Notes: generated from the sequence alone by a model not told the origin. 64,000 bases of DNA from Alkaliphilus serpentinus (GCF_009017255.1 NZ_WBZB01000002.1:25270-89269); one strand, 5' to 3'; positions 53,298 to 63,045 are shown, counted from the first letter of the stretch. A program made the numbers and translations.

Positions 53298-53390
53298 GCA
53301 GTGAATAGTTAATAGTGAATAACTAAAAAAACTAAAATAAATTTGGATCGCAAATTTATACAACAATTTAACATTCTACATTTTTAACTC
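53298..53390 (+). repeat. Dispersed intergenic repeat, family A, copy 6
   Basis: GTGAATAGTTAATAGTG-like units, hairpin TAAATTTG / CAAATTTA (53338-53345, 53351-53358), then an AACATTCTACATTTTT tail. It lies between acpS and the coiled-coil gene. Confidence 0.55.
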
Positions 53391-53449
53391 TTAAAGCTCT
53401 TCCTTTTTAATTATTGCTTTATCACCTATTCCATATTACTTATTACCTA

Positions 53450-54082
53450 TTACTTATTATCTTCCTTATTCTCAAGCTGTTCATCGATGTTTTCCATCTC
53501 TTCGTGGCCTACCATAGCATGTAGAAAGGTGTATAGGCTGTCTACCTTGTTGGTTAACTCTTCCTTTTCTTCCCTTAAAACGTCTAGTTTCATACGTAGC
53601 TTAGAAATTTCTCCTTCCGTTGCCGCCAACTGATCCTTGCTTTTATTCAAATCTGTATAGGCCACTCTAACGGTTTCCTTTAACAAAGCTAGATTAACCC
53701 TTTCAATTTCAAAGGGGAAGGATTCCAACCTTTGATATAGCTCTTCCAATTCTGTGTTAAGCTGTTGCATCTCATCCTTTGCCTTCTCCAACTCTTCTAT
53801 AGCATCTTCTCTGCCCTTTGAATTAATCAATTCTGATATCTTAAGGATTAACTTAATTACAGTATTCTTACGATTGTTTCTCTCTTGAATCTTCTTTTGT
53901 GTTTCCTTTTCTTCCTTTAAAAGATTATCCAACTCCTTAGAAAGACCTTCCATTGTCCTATTCATGTTTTTCTTAAAGATCTGCCTCCAAGCTATATCGT
54001 GAATGAGTATGGGTACTTTGCTTTTTTTAATGATTTTTTCATCAAGATTAATATTTTTTTGTTGCCTTTTGAAGAACATCAT
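53450..54082 (-). CDS. Cytoplasmic coiled-coil protein of unknown function
   Basis: 210 residues, nearly all helical. A basic start (MMFFKRQQKN) is followed by heptad-rich coiled coil (about 40-185) full of Lys, Glu and Leu, with no membrane segment or signal peptide. No enzyme motif is seen. It lies upstream of acpS on the same strand and is divergent from the lipoprotein gene at 54265; the 182-bp gap between them would hold both promoters. Confidence 0.75.
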   Translation of the reverse strand: MMFFKRQQKNINLDEKIIKKSKVPILIHDIAWRQIFKKNMNRTMEGLSKELDNLLKEEKETQKKIQERNNRKNTVIKLILKISELINSKGREDAIEELEKAKDEMQQLNTELEELYQRLESFPFEIERVNLALLKETVRVAYTDLNKSKDQLAATEGEISKLRMKLDVLREEKEELTNKVDSLYTFLHAMVGHEEMENIDEQLENKEDNK

Positions 54083-54264
54083 ATCCCTCTTTTCCTATAG
54101 ATCATTCTAATAAAGATATCGGCAGTTATAATCTAAATAATCACTTATAAACCTAGAAATATATAGTACTAGTCTACTATTTTAATATCAATATTTAAAG
54201 TCCATTACAGTATCCTTTGTAATTTATTTTTTTAGATTGGTAACAATAAATCTGAGGTGATAGG

Positions 54265-55206
54265 ATGAGAAATTATAATAAAACAAAAATCTTTTTTATT
54301 TTAATAGCCTTAATAATGATCATTACAAGCTGTAGCGGAAATCCCAAACCCCAGGAAGAAAAAGACAACTCCAATAGCCCTCCTGAGTTACCCAAGGTTT
54401 ACACAGAAATCGAAGAGGAAATCCTAAAGACTATGTTTAGTATCGATGGAATTGCTGGTATTGAAAAGGCCTTAGAAGAAAAGGAAAAAGCAAAGGAAGA
54501 GGTTGCAGAAGAATCAGAGGTAGATTTAAAGCCTGAAGAAAAAGAAAAACCAGCAAAAGAAGAAATTGATGTGAAAATGCTGGTAAAAATGGAGGCTGTT
54601 GTTATACCGCTATTAGAGGAGGAGGATATCGAAAGCGAAATTGTAATGGTGGACGAGGTTCCAGGAGATATTAATAAAGTATGGTATCAAATCAACCAAT
54701 TAGTCAACACCCTCCACACAAAATGGAATAGCTTAGAGCCCCATCTTCAAAAGGCAGGTGTCGATCCAAAAAAAATCCAAGAATTTGAAGGAAACTTAGA
54801 TTCTACAACTGTCTTTGTTAATGAAAAAGATACACATCAAAGTATGATAGCCTTAAATCATCTTTTAAGCAACTTATATGACTTCGGTGGTAGCTTTAAA
54901 ACCAAGATTCCATCTGAAGTTATGAAAATTAAAAATCATATTAGAGAGATTGTACTGATGGCGGATGCCGAGGATTACCCAGGAGCCCTTAGTAATTTCG
55001 AGGAAGCAAAAAGACTAGGGGAAGCTTTAAAACAGCGATTAATTGAAAAAGATGCAACGGATGTCTTACAAAAATTTGAGTTATCGATGGAGGATCTAAA
55101 TAAAGAGTTGCAAAAGGAAAATTTTAATCTGATTCAGATTAAAGGTGGTATTGTACTTAAGAACACAGTAGCCATGAAGGAGGCTTTTGAAGGAGAGAGC
55201 AAGTAA
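54265..55206 (+). CDS. Lipoprotein of unknown function
   Basis: 313 residues. Signal peptide with lipobox IITSC (Cys23), then a Pro/Asn spacer, a very acidic and lysine-rich low-complexity segment (about 70-105, KEKAKEEVAEESE-type), and a mostly helical C-terminal two-thirds (about 130-310). No known domain is recognised. GAGGTGA lies before the ATG. It is one of only three plus-strand genes and stands alone. Confidence 0.8.
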   Translation: MRNYNKTKIFFILIALIMIITSCSGNPKPQEEKDNSNSPPELPKVYTEIEEEILKTMFSIDGIAGIEKALEEKEKAKEEVAEESEVDLKPEEKEKPAKEEIDVKMLVKMEAVVIPLLEEEDIESEIVMVDEVPGDINKVWYQINQLVNTLHTKWNSLEPHLQKAGVDPKKIQEFEGNLDSTTVFVNEKDTHQSMIALNHLLSNLYDFGGSFKTKIPSEVMKIKNHIREIVLMADAEDYPGALSNFEEAKRLGEALKQRLIEKDATDVLQKFELSMEDLNKELQKENFNLIQIKGGIVLKNTVAMKEAFEGESK

Positions 55207-55251
55207 TCTTTGAATTGAAAATTGAAAGTTGAAAATTAAAGACGAAAAAAC

Positions 55252-55292
55252 AAAACCTTAAAGGGCTACTATAATAAGTCCTTTAAGGTTTT
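55252..55292. terminator. Bidirectional terminator between lipoprotein and antiporter genes
   Basis: AAAACCTTAAAGG (55252-55264) and CCTTTAAGGTTTT (55280-55292) form a perfect 13-bp stem with a 15-base loop; A and T runs at the ends let it serve the two convergent genes at 55206 and 55323. Confidence 0.85.
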
Positions 55293-55322
55293 ACAAAATG
55301 CAAACTGACTAAAAACATCATA

Positions 55323-57179
55323 CTAGAATCCAGTAGCTATTAAAACACCAAGAATGATGGTTAATAAAATGGCATAAATGAATACATCTCCCAAGATCAT
55401 GGGCTTTTCATATCTTTGTACACACACATTAGGAAAATCCTCGCATACCTTCGTTACAGGCCTATATATAAACTTTTCGGCGTTTAACCACGAGGGCAGA
55501 TGTTTGTGAAACAAATGATACTTCACCCCTACGATAAATATGGTTATTCCTATGCCGTAGACTAAAACCATACCCCATATATCCTTCATATTCCAAAAAT
55601 TCATACCTACTATATATTTCCCAACAAATTTAGGATCATAGGAAAAGGATAACACAGCAGGAACAAGCAATCGATCCATCAACCAAGAAGGCCTTAATCC
55701 AATTAGAACCACTAGAGCAGCCAAAATCCCCATAGCTATAGCCATTTTAGAGTATTTAGGCTTAATATCCTCATACTTTTCTGGACATTTTCCAAAAAAT
55801 ATAAAACCATAGAATTTTAGGAAGGAGCATACGGTTCCTGCACTAACAAGCTTAAATAATAATTCAGCATATTTAAAGGATGGATGTCCATACTCATATG
55901 CTTCAATTATTCCATGATGAAGGATGGATTTACTTGCAAATCCATTAAAGCCTGGCATGCCAGTTATCCCTAAAGCTGCAATTAATGCCACCAAAGCAGC
56001 AAAGGGCATTTTTTTCCATAGTCCTCCTAGACGATACATATCTAACTCCTTGGTATTTAAATAAACTACTCCGGCCACCATAAAGAGGAGGGCCTTAAAG
56101 ATCCCATGATTAATCATATGATAAATGCTTCCAGTAAAACCCATCGCCCCTTTATATCCTAAATAGGCTGCTACTCCTATACCCATTATTACATATCCCA
56201 TTTGACTAATACTATGATAGGCCAGCATCTTTTTTATATTCCCTTCAAGTAGGGCTAAAAAAACTCCAACCACCATAGTGATTATACCAAGCCATATGAT
56301 GGCTATACCAATATTTGTTGAGGTTGCCCATAATATGATATTCCCAGTCGATGCTTCTACTGAATCTACAGAGAAAATAATGGTAGCCACTCTAAGAATT
56401 CCATAGGCTCCCACCTTTGTTAGTATTCCGGAGGAAAGGGCATTTATGGTAATCGGTGCTTCTTTATAAATTTGAGGTAGCCAGAAATGGAAGGGGACCA
56501 TTCCTGCCTTAACACCAAAGCCAAATATAAATAATCCTCCTATAATATATTTAATAAGGCCCAGTTGACTAAACTTGTCGGCCAAAGTAATCCATTCATA
56601 GCTTTGGGTATAGGCTGCTAATAAAACAATTCCACTTAGAATACTTAATCCGCCTATGATTCCCATATAGATATATACATTTCCAGCTTCTAACGCCTCT
56701 TCAACCCTATAATGGACCATTAGACCGTAGGAGCTAAAGGTCATAATCTCAAAAAATAAGAAAAAGCTAAGGAGATCTCCTGCCATAAGGGTTCCTATAG
56801 TTGCAACATAAGTGATAACAAAGAAGAAATAAAAGCTCCTTTCTCTTTCCTTTTGCTTTATATCTTCTAAGCTATAGATACCGGTAATCATATAAATGAA
56901 GCCTGCAAAAATCATTAGAATATAGTTTAATAGGTCTATTTTAAAGAACACCCCCATGCCAAAAACTCTTCCAAACTCATAAACAATGGGCTCTTCTATA
57001 ACCTGCTTATAGGTTAGCATAATTAGAAGGGTGGTTAAGAATATAAAACCATTAACGGTTATTCTTCTAACTTTCGAATGATTGTCACTGATTATTGGAA
57101 TGATTAATGCCTCCAACAGACCGAAAAAAATCACAATGGATGGTAGCCAAAATAAAATAGCCATTTGTAGTAAATCCAT
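55323..57179 (-). CDS. NuoL/MrpD-like ion-translocating membrane subunit
   Basis: 618 residues, about 14-16 membrane segments, proton_antipo_M core (GAYGILRVATIIF region). The trans-membrane lysine/histidine pattern is kept: KAGMVPFHFWLPQIYKEAP, and AYHSISQMGYVIMGIG further on. It is about as similar to the gene at 57332 as expected of an old tandem duplicate; both end in a long C-terminal extension with two more spans. It would conduct H+ or Na+ in a complex. It has its own start after a 152-bp gap with a hairpin, so it may be a separate unit from the Mrp operon. Confidence 0.9.
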   Translation of the reverse strand: MDLLQMAILFWLPSIVIFFGLLEALIIPIISDNHSKVRRITVNGFIFLTTLLIMLTYKQVIEEPIVYEFGRVFGMGVFFKIDLLNYILMIFAGFIYMITGIYSLEDIKQKERERSFYFFFVITYVATIGTLMAGDLLSFFLFFEIMTFSSYGLMVHYRVEEALEAGNVYIYMGIIGGLSILSGIVLLAAYTQSYEWITLADKFSQLGLIKYIIGGLFIFGFGVKAGMVPFHFWLPQIYKEAPITINALSSGILTKVGAYGILRVATIIFSVDSVEASTGNIILWATSTNIGIAIIWLGIITMVVGVFLALLEGNIKKMLAYHSISQMGYVIMGIGVAAYLGYKGAMGFTGSIYHMINHGIFKALLFMVAGVVYLNTKELDMYRLGGLWKKMPFAALVALIAALGITGMPGFNGFASKSILHHGIIEAYEYGHPSFKYAELLFKLVSAGTVCSFLKFYGFIFFGKCPEKYEDIKPKYSKMAIAMGILAALVVLIGLRPSWLMDRLLVPAVLSFSYDPKFVGKYIVGMNFWNMKDIWGMVLVYGIGITIFIVGVKYHLFHKHLPSWLNAEKFIYRPVTKVCEDFPNVCVQRYEKPMILGDVFIYAILLTIILGVLIATGF

Positions 57180-57290
57180 AAGAAGATCTCCCCCTTCATT
57201 TCGTTCTTTCTATATTACATGATATAAATAATTATTGTCAATGTCTGAATTTCTCTTTTTTTACAACCTAATTAAACTGCTTATCTATTT

Positions 57291-57324
57291 AAATACCCTT
57301 TATGCATATGCCTAAAGGGTATTT
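57291..57324. terminator. Hairpin between the two NuoL/MrpD-like genes
   Basis: AAATACCCTTT and AAAGGGTATTT form an 11-bp stem, 7 bases past the stop of the 57332 gene. The T-run is better on the plus strand, so as a minus-strand terminator it is only moderate. Confidence 0.55.
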
Positions 57325-57331
57325 TTACTTA

Positions 57332-59524
57332 TTATTTGAAAATAATTAGAATGGCCATAATGCCTGTAAGAATCAAGGAGTATATTGCAACATCACTCTT
57401 AATGATTCCCATTTCATATCTATCTGTAAATATATTGATGGTTGTAACAAAACGTTGGATGATTCCCATTCTTTTTTGAGGAGTCTCTTCATGAACAAGA
57501 GATTCAAAGGGATTATACATTCCTTTACTTAACTGAGTCAGCTCCACTTCCCCTTTACATTTGCCCATAACCCTACAGAAGAACAATAATAGTTTGTTAA
57601 TGGGTAGGAATAGCAAATATTCTAACCTTAGCCAATCAGGGAAATGTATATGGAATAGATGGAATTTAATCCCTAAGATGAATATAGCAATTCCCATTAG
57701 ATAAACCCATACCATTCCCATCAAATCATGAGAATTAAAGAAATTCATCTTAACCAGATATTTATCAATGAAGGAGGGATCATAGGTGACAGTTCTGGCA
57801 GCAGGAATGATAAAGTTATTCAGAATATAGTTGGGTCTTAAGCCTATTCCAATAATTAGTAGAGCCAAGCCCCCCATGGCCATCTCCATCATCTTATAGC
57901 TTCCCCTAAGGTTTCGATGTTTTTCAGGCAGTTTCCCTAGGAATACAAAGCCAAATAGCTTTATAAAGGAGCAAACTGTACCTGCACTAATAATGGTAAA
58001 CATAATTTCTGCATATTTAAAGGAATGGTGTCCGTACTCATAGGCTTCGATAATTGCATGATGGAGTATCGATTTACTAGCGAATCCGTTAAATCCTGGC
58101 ATTCCTGTAATTCCCAAGGCAGCCACCAAGGCAACTGCTGCAGTAAAGGGTAGCTTTCTCCATAGCCCTCCCAGCTTATACATATCTAACTCATGGGTAT
58201 GAAGATAAACTACTCCAGCAACCATGAATAGTAGAGATTTAAATAAAGCATGATTGATAATATGATATAAGGCACCGGAGTAGCCCATGGCCCCCTTATA
58301 GCCTAAATATACTGCAACGCCTATTCCCATCACTATATATCCCATTTGACTTACGCTGTGATAGGCCAGCATTTTTTTAATATTGGATTGTTGGAGGGCA
58401 AGAAATACTCCCATGGCCATAGTAATGATTCCCAACCAGATGATTCCTGCTCCCAAGGTCTTAGAGGCACTCCATAATAGGTCTTTATACCCTTCTATCT
58501 CACTTGATAAAGGGAAAAAGAAGGAGGTTGTAACCCTTAATATGCCATAGGCTCCGATTTTTATCATAATTCCAGACAGCAATGCACTGGCTGGTGTAGG
58601 TGCCACTGGATGGGCTTTTGGAAGCCAAACATGTACTGGTGCCATTCCTGCCTTAATGCCAAATCCTAAAATAAACAAACCAATGATAGCATACTTAACC
58701 AATCCCACATTCTGTAGGGTTGATGCTAAGGGTAGGAATTCAAGGGTTCCTGCTTTAATATATAAAAGAATGATTCCCAGGAGTATTGCTAGTCCACCTA
58801 AAACACCCATAAATATATAATTGTAGCCTGCGTTTATACATTCACGATGCTCACAATGGGTAACCAGCATGTAAGAGCTAAAGGTCATAATTTCGAAGAA
58901 TAAAAACATGGTCATGACATCGCCAGCCATAATAGTACCCAAAATGGCACCATAGGTTATTGACATAAAAAAGTAGAATCTACTCCTGTGATTTTCAAAC
59001 ATCATATAATCATGGGAGTAAATCATAACCAGCAACCAAAGAATCGATGTGGTTAAAGCCATAGTAAAGCTTAGCATATCGACTTTGAAATATAGCCCAA
59101 AGCCTAGAACTTCACTGATTCTGTAAACCTGTCCACCAGCAATGGCTTGTGGGTACATAGCCATAACTAATAGTAATGTTATAAAGGTTGTGTTAACAAC
59201 AGCTACGTCTCTAAGGTTATCAGAACGTCTACCCCAATAGAGCTCTATAAAACTTCCGATAAAGGGTGTTAAGATTACCAGTAGGGGTAATGGCTTGTAG
59301 CTTGAAATCAACTGAATGATACTTGTTAGCAGCTTAAGCTTAGTGTCGATCAGGTTTGTACCTAAAGTTGATTGGGTTAAGGCAATAAAGGCTAGCATCA
59401 TTAAAATTGCTGCTATGAAGATGGTAGTAGAATTTAATGAAAAGCTATCTAATACATTTCCTCCAGCCCTTAAGCTATTTTTCCCATCCTTTTGGGATGC
59501 AACTAAACTCTTTGCATTTTTCAT
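57332..59524 (-). CDS. NuoL/MrpA-like ion-translocating membrane subunit (730 aa)
   Basis: 730 residues, about 16 membrane segments plus long ends. Core motifs: KAGMAPVHVWLPKAHPVAP, SALLSGIMIKIGAYGILR, AYHSVSQMGYIVMGIG, and the lateral-helix-like C terminus. It is paralogous to the 55323 gene and longer at both ends. I chose the ATG at 59524 because GGAGG lies 8 bases upstream. With the split Mrp genes upstream it could supply the NuoL-like part of MrpA, which this operon otherwise lacks. Confidence 0.9.
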   Translation of the reverse strand: MKNAKSLVASQKDGKNSLRAGGNVLDSFSLNSTTIFIAAILMMLAFIALTQSTLGTNLIDTKLKLLTSIIQLISSYKPLPLLVILTPFIGSFIELYWGRRSDNLRDVAVVNTTFITLLLVMAMYPQAIAGGQVYRISEVLGFGLYFKVDMLSFTMALTTSILWLLVMIYSHDYMMFENHRSRFYFFMSITYGAILGTIMAGDVMTMFLFFEIMTFSSYMLVTHCEHRECINAGYNYIFMGVLGGLAILLGIILLYIKAGTLEFLPLASTLQNVGLVKYAIIGLFILGFGIKAGMAPVHVWLPKAHPVAPTPASALLSGIMIKIGAYGILRVTTSFFFPLSSEIEGYKDLLWSASKTLGAGIIWLGIITMAMGVFLALQQSNIKKMLAYHSVSQMGYIVMGIGVAVYLGYKGAMGYSGALYHIINHALFKSLLFMVAGVVYLHTHELDMYKLGGLWRKLPFTAAVALVAALGITGMPGFNGFASKSILHHAIIEAYEYGHHSFKYAEIMFTIISAGTVCSFIKLFGFVFLGKLPEKHRNLRGSYKMMEMAMGGLALLIIGIGLRPNYILNNFIIPAARTVTYDPSFIDKYLVKMNFFNSHDLMGMVWVYLMGIAIFILGIKFHLFHIHFPDWLRLEYLLFLPINKLLLFFCRVMGKCKGEVELTQLSKGMYNPFESLVHEETPQKRMGIIQRFVTTINIFTDRYEMGIIKSDVAIYSLILTGIMAILIIFK

Positions 59525-59526
59525 GA

Positions 59527-59634
59527 TTATCTCCTCCAAAATTTTCGAAGCATGGCTAAATAAGTAAACACACAGAAAAAAAATCCAATTATGATGGGCC
59601 TCAATCTAGCCATCATCATTTGCTGGATATTCAT
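59527..59634 (-). CDS. Possible small membrane protein before the NuoL-like gene
   Basis: 35 codons (56 if the ATG at 59697 is used). The C-terminal two-thirds is one membrane helix (RPIIIGFFFCVFTYLAML) followed by a basic end RKFWRR. The stop overlaps the ribosome site of the next gene, which suggests coupling. There is no good ribosome site before either start. A TATAAT box at 59650-59655 lies just upstream of the shorter start. Weak case. Confidence 0.35.
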   Translation of the reverse strand: MNIQQMMMARLRPIIIGFFFCVFTYLAMLRKFWRR

Positions 59635-59649
59635 AATCTCAATTCTGTT

Positions 59650-59655
59650 ATTATA
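59650..59655 (-). promoter_or_regulatory. Possible -10 box for the 57332 NuoL-like gene
   Basis: TATAAT on the minus strand; the -35 position reads TAGCAA, which is poor. With the hairpin at 59801 it suggests the large subunit has a promoter separate from the Mrp operon. Confidence 0.4.
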
Positions 59656-59800
59656 GCTTAAGCACTTCCTATTTGCTACTGGTTTTTGTAGCCTCATATC
59701 AAAGGGAAGTATGTCTATGAATAGAATAAAACATATAATTTCTTGATTATGCTTGTTATTGATTTAACAGATACTTCCTTCTATTAATATTTTACATCAA

Positions 59801-59831
59801 TGCCCCATAGAAAGCAATAACCTATGGGGCA
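59801..59831. terminator. Hairpin after the Mrp operon
   Basis: GCCCCATAG and CTATGGGGC (59802-59810, 59822-59830), a 9-bp GC-rich stem, extended by T-A. It lies about 50 bases past the mrpD stop, but the T-run on the minus strand is poor. The gap 59635-59882 holds this hairpin and a promoter-like box, no clear gene. Confidence 0.5.
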
Positions 59832-59882
59832 AATTTTACAAAATTATTAACTAATAATATTTATTATTTATTTTAAATATTG

Positions 59883-61382
59883 CTAAAGAAGGAAGGTTGG
59901 TACAGCCTTCTCTACCAAAGTCATAATGATCTGGGGATAGAAACCAATTGCTACTACTGCCACAGCTATGATAACCATTGGCACCAGCATAAGCTTTGGA
60001 AGCCTCTCTATAGCCATAATGTTCCTTCTATTTTTGCTTTCCTTAAGGAAAGCTGAAATTACTATAGGAAGATAATATACTGCATTTAAGAAGCTACTTA
60101 TTAGGATAATTGCTAAGTATATCGGTTTATTTGCTCCCAATACTGCAAAACTTAAGTATAGTTTGCTCATGAAGCCACTAATGCCTGGTATTCCAATCAT
60201 ACCAAAGGCAGCAATGGTAAATACCGTCATGGTAATGGGCATTTCATATCCTATTCCGTCTAAATCCCTTAAGTCTCTCTTTTCTTTATAATAGATGATG
60301 GAGCCTGCACTTAAAAATAGTGCTGATTTCATTAAACCATGGGATATAATGTGAAACAAGCTGGCAGATAAACCCTCTACAGTAGCCAAGCCCAACCCTA
60401 AGAAAATATACCCTATTTGAGCAACACTGGAGTAGGCCAACATCCTTTTTATATCCTTTTGACCAATAGCAAATATGGAGCCCATGATCATACCTATTGC
60501 TGCGAAATAGGTTATATAGGTAGGGATCCCTAATCCAACTACAATGGTCTGCCCTAAAACCTTAAATAAGATCTTGTAAGCAGAGAAAATATATACCTTT
60601 ACCACAATACTAGAAAGCAATGCACTGGATGGTGTAGGTGCGGTGGAGTGGGCATCTGGTAGCCAAACATGTAGTGGAAATACAGCCGCCTTTATTCCTA
60701 AACCTGTTAGTATAAAACCAACGGCAACTAGGATATTGGTTGGGTATAGGTTCCAAATTTTTGATATAGTCAGATAAATCTGTGTCATATTTAATTGACC
60801 AGATACCATGTATAAAAGAGCTATCCCTAAAAGCACCGATAACGATCCCATTGTATTAAGAATAAGGTATCTCAAGGAAGCCATATAGTTTTCTTTTTTT
60901 CGTTTTATAGAAATGATACTGCAGGAGGTAATTGATAAAATCTCCATAAATACATACATATTAAATAAGTCATTGGTGTAGGTCATTCCCAGCATAGAAA
61001 ACAATAATATAAATACTAGGGTATAGAAGCCTGTAAACTGCTGAGGTTTAATTTCATGCTCAATATCCTTTAATGAGTAAATAACGATTAAGAAGGATAA
61101 AGCTACTATAAATAGACCCATGAAAGCAGAAAACTCATCTACCACAAGTTGAACGCCAATTTTTTCATTCCAGTTACCAAAATTGTAGGTGTACCCACCA
61201 TTTTTGTAAACCTCTTGTAATGTTCTAACGGATAAGCCTAGGGCAATAGATAGGGTTGCAATAATTAATGCCTTAACCTTTCCAAAACTCTCACTATTAA
61301 TAATCGGTATGATTACGGCTGTTGCTAATAATGACAATAATATATAAACAGGAAAATGCTGACTACCCATTTTTTCCTTCAC
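59883..61382 (-). CDS. mrpD: Mrp antiporter subunit D (NuoM/N-like)
   Basis: 499 residues, about 14 membrane segments, proton_antipo_M family, normal MrpD length. Key segments: KAAVFPLHVWLPDAHSTAP with the conserved Lys and His, SALLSSIVVKVYIFSAYKIL, and AYSSVAQIGYIFLGLG. In Mrp complexes MrpD conducts H+ opposite to Na+. The start overlaps mrpC by 20 bases. Last gene of the contiguous Mrp operon. Confidence 0.94.
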   Translation of the reverse strand: MKEKMGSQHFPVYILLSLLATAVIIPIINSESFGKVKALIIATLSIALGLSVRTLQEVYKNGGYTYNFGNWNEKIGVQLVVDEFSAFMGLFIVALSFLIVIYSLKDIEHEIKPQQFTGFYTLVFILLFSMLGMTYTNDLFNMYVFMEILSITSCSIISIKRKKENYMASLRYLILNTMGSLSVLLGIALLYMVSGQLNMTQIYLTISKIWNLYPTNILVAVGFILTGLGIKAAVFPLHVWLPDAHSTAPTPSSALLSSIVVKVYIFSAYKILFKVLGQTIVVGLGIPTYITYFAAIGMIMGSIFAIGQKDIKRMLAYSSVAQIGYIFLGLGLATVEGLSASLFHIISHGLMKSALFLSAGSIIYYKEKRDLRDLDGIGYEMPITMTVFTIAAFGMIGIPGISGFMSKLYLSFAVLGANKPIYLAIILISSFLNAVYYLPIVISAFLKESKNRRNIMAIERLPKLMLVPMVIIAVAVVAIGFYPQIIMTLVEKAVPTFLL

Positions 61383-61743
61383 CCCTTAGCTTCATAATTT
61401 CATCAATATCCATTGTACCATATTCTTCATAAAGCTTAATGATAAGGCTTAGGGAATATGCTGTAATACTAACGGCAACAACGATCCCTGTTAGTATCAA
61501 TGCTGATGGTAGAGGGTTTATATAAAGGACCCTTCCCCCTCCTAAATTAATGATTGGAGCACTTCCATCATGAACATATCCTATTGAAACAAAAAACAAA
61601 AATATTGATGTTTCCATAATATTGATTCCTATAACCTTCTTCAGAAGATTGCTGTGGGTCAATACTGTATATAATCCTATAACAAAAAGGGCAACAGAAG
61701 CCACGTAGTTTATATGTTCAGCAATTGCTTTTATAAATTCCAC
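61363..61743 (-). CDS. mrpC: Mrp antiporter subunit C (NuoK-like)
   Basis: 126 residues, three membrane segments (about 12-32, 35-55 and 80-103), NuoK fold, with a Pro/Leu loop INPLPSALILTGIVVAVSITAYSL that is typical of MrpC/MnhC. It is 2 bases after mrpB and overlaps mrpD. Confidence 0.94.
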   Translation of the reverse strand: MEFIKAIAEHINYVASVALFVIGLYTVLTHSNLLKKVIGINIMETSIFLFFVSIGYVHDGSAPIINLGGGRVLYINPLPSALILTGIVVAVSITAYSLSLIIKLYEEYGTMDIDEIMKLRGEGKNG

Positions 61744-61745
61744 AA

Positions 61746-62168
61746 TTAGTCCTCCTCAATTATTGTGTGAAACAGGGTTATCATTGTACTTGCCACCTTT
61801 ATACCGATTCCTAGGGTTAGTAATGGAATGATGCCGGCGCTGATCAATTCCCCTGCCTGACCCATGAAGAAGCCAGCCTCTTTGTTGACTAAGAATTTAC
61901 CCCCTAGATAAATTCCTGCAAGACCAATGATAATATACCATAATATCCCACTGGTCTCCAAAATCGATGTAACCTTATGGGGAATCTTTCTGGAGGCCAT
62001 TGGCAAACCAAAGGATAAAGTAAACAAAATCATACTGGAGCCTAAAACCGCTCCTCCCGAGAAACCTCCCCCTGGAGATATGTGACCATGGAGTATCACA
62101 AATATCCCATATACCTGAATAAAGGGAACTATTAATCTCGTTATGGTTTTTACAATAATATCATCCAT
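61746..62168 (-). CDS. mrpB: Mrp antiporter subunit B (MnhB domain)
   Basis: 140 residues, four membrane segments. MnhB pattern: FIQVYGIFVILHGHISPGGGF near the start and GAVLGSSMILFTLSFG. It overlaps the preceding MbhE-like gene by 8 bases. Confidence 0.93.
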   Translation of the reverse strand: MDDIIVKTITRLIVPFIQVYGIFVILHGHISPGGGFSGGAVLGSSMILFTLSFGLPMASRKIPHKVTSILETSGILWYIIIGLAGIYLGGKFLVNKEAGFFMGQAGELISAGIIPLLTLGIGIKVASTMITLFHTIIEED

Positions 62169-62466
62169 TGATATCCCCCCCTTTTTTCTTATCCTGATGA
62201 TTAATCGATAATACTGAAATCACAGCTGCTATAGAAGTAAATAAAACCGTAGTCTCTCCCAAGGTATCAAAGGCTCTATAATCCGTTATAATTGCAGCAA
62301 TAACATTGGGAGCATGGGCTTCTTCCACAGAATTTTCTAGATAATAGGTGGCGGTTTCATTATAGGATGGATTATCAACACTACCTAAGGAAGGCATTTT
62401 TAAGATACTTGAAACCAACAAAACAAAAAGGCCTGCTAACACAACAATAAATAAACCCTTTTTCAT
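62161..62466 (-). CDS. MbhE-like subunit (split C-terminal piece of MrpA)
   Basis: 101 residues. Two membrane segments with a loop between (VEEAHAPNVIAAIITDYRAFDTLGETTVLF), which matches the C-terminal end of MrpA and the MbhE subunit of membrane-bound hydrogenases. I chose the ATG at 62466 because GGAGG lies 8 bases upstream and ATGA overlaps the previous stop; a longer frame to 62577 runs in the neighbour's coding region. It marks MrpA as split here. Confidence 0.88.
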   Translation of the reverse strand: MKKGLFIVVLAGLFVLLVSSILKMPSLGSVDNPSYNETATYYLENSVEEAHAPNVIAAIITDYRAFDTLGETTVLFTSIAAVISVLSINHQDKKKGGDING

Positions 62467-62702
62467 TTCTCCATCCTCCTTGTCCGACTGATAACCCCTA
62501 TAAAGAGGATTGTAGTTACTCCTGCACCTATGGCAGCCTCTGTTAATGCAATATCTGGAGCCTGAAGCATTAGCCACAAAACTGCCATGATAAGGCTGTA
62601 GGCTGCAAATATAATTACTGCTCCCAGTAAATCCTTAGTTCTTTCAACCGCAACAGCACAAATGATCAAGAATATCACTAAAATAACATTTAAAATTAAC
62701 AT
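62463..62702 (-). CDS. DUF4040/MbhD-like subunit (split piece of MrpA)
   Basis: 79 residues, three membrane segments; LLGAVIIFAAYSLIMAVLWL and APDIALTEAAIGAGVTTILF fit the DUF4040 domain found inside MrpA and as MbhD. It overlaps the next gene by 4 bases (ATGA). Confidence 0.9.
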   Translation of the reverse strand: MLILNVILVIFLIICAVAVERTKDLLGAVIIFAAYSLIMAVLWLMLQAPDIALTEAAIGAGVTTILFIGVISRTRRMEK

Positions 62703-62730
62703 TTTACCATCCCTTCATCAAAAGGTTCTA

Positions 62731-63033
62731 CTATTTTTTATCTATTAAAGCTTCCTTATCATATTCTGCCTTAGCAATAATGTGGGCTGCCGTTGGGTTT
62801 GTGATCCATACAAATATTAATACAAGCAAAAGCTTTACACTTATGATATCAATTCCTCTATAAAGGATTAAGCCCAGTAATATAAGACCGGCCCCTAATG
62901 TATCACACTTGGTGGTGGCATGCATTCTACAGAAAACATCTGGCATTCTTAATAGACCAACGGTGCCTACTAGAAAGAAAAAGGCCCCACCCATAAAAAG
63001 TAGTATGATTATTATATTCATTAATAATTCCAT
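62731..63033 (-). CDS. mrpG: Mrp antiporter subunit G
   Basis: 100 residues, three membrane segments. MnhG pattern: GGAFFFLVGTVGLLRMPDVF, CRMHATTKCDTLGAGLILLG. It lies 12 bases after mrpF. Confidence 0.94.
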   Translation of the reverse strand: MELLMNIIIILLFMGGAFFFLVGTVGLLRMPDVFCRMHATTKCDTLGAGLILLGLILYRGIDIISVKLLLVLIFVWITNPTAAHIIAKAEYDKEALIDKK

Positions 63034-63045
63034 ATCTTCAACTCC

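Noticed and set aside
62467..62577. 37-codon N-terminal extension of the MbhE-like protein
   Set aside because: It lies inside the coding region of the DUF4040 gene in another frame, and the ATG at 62466 has GGAGG at the right distance.
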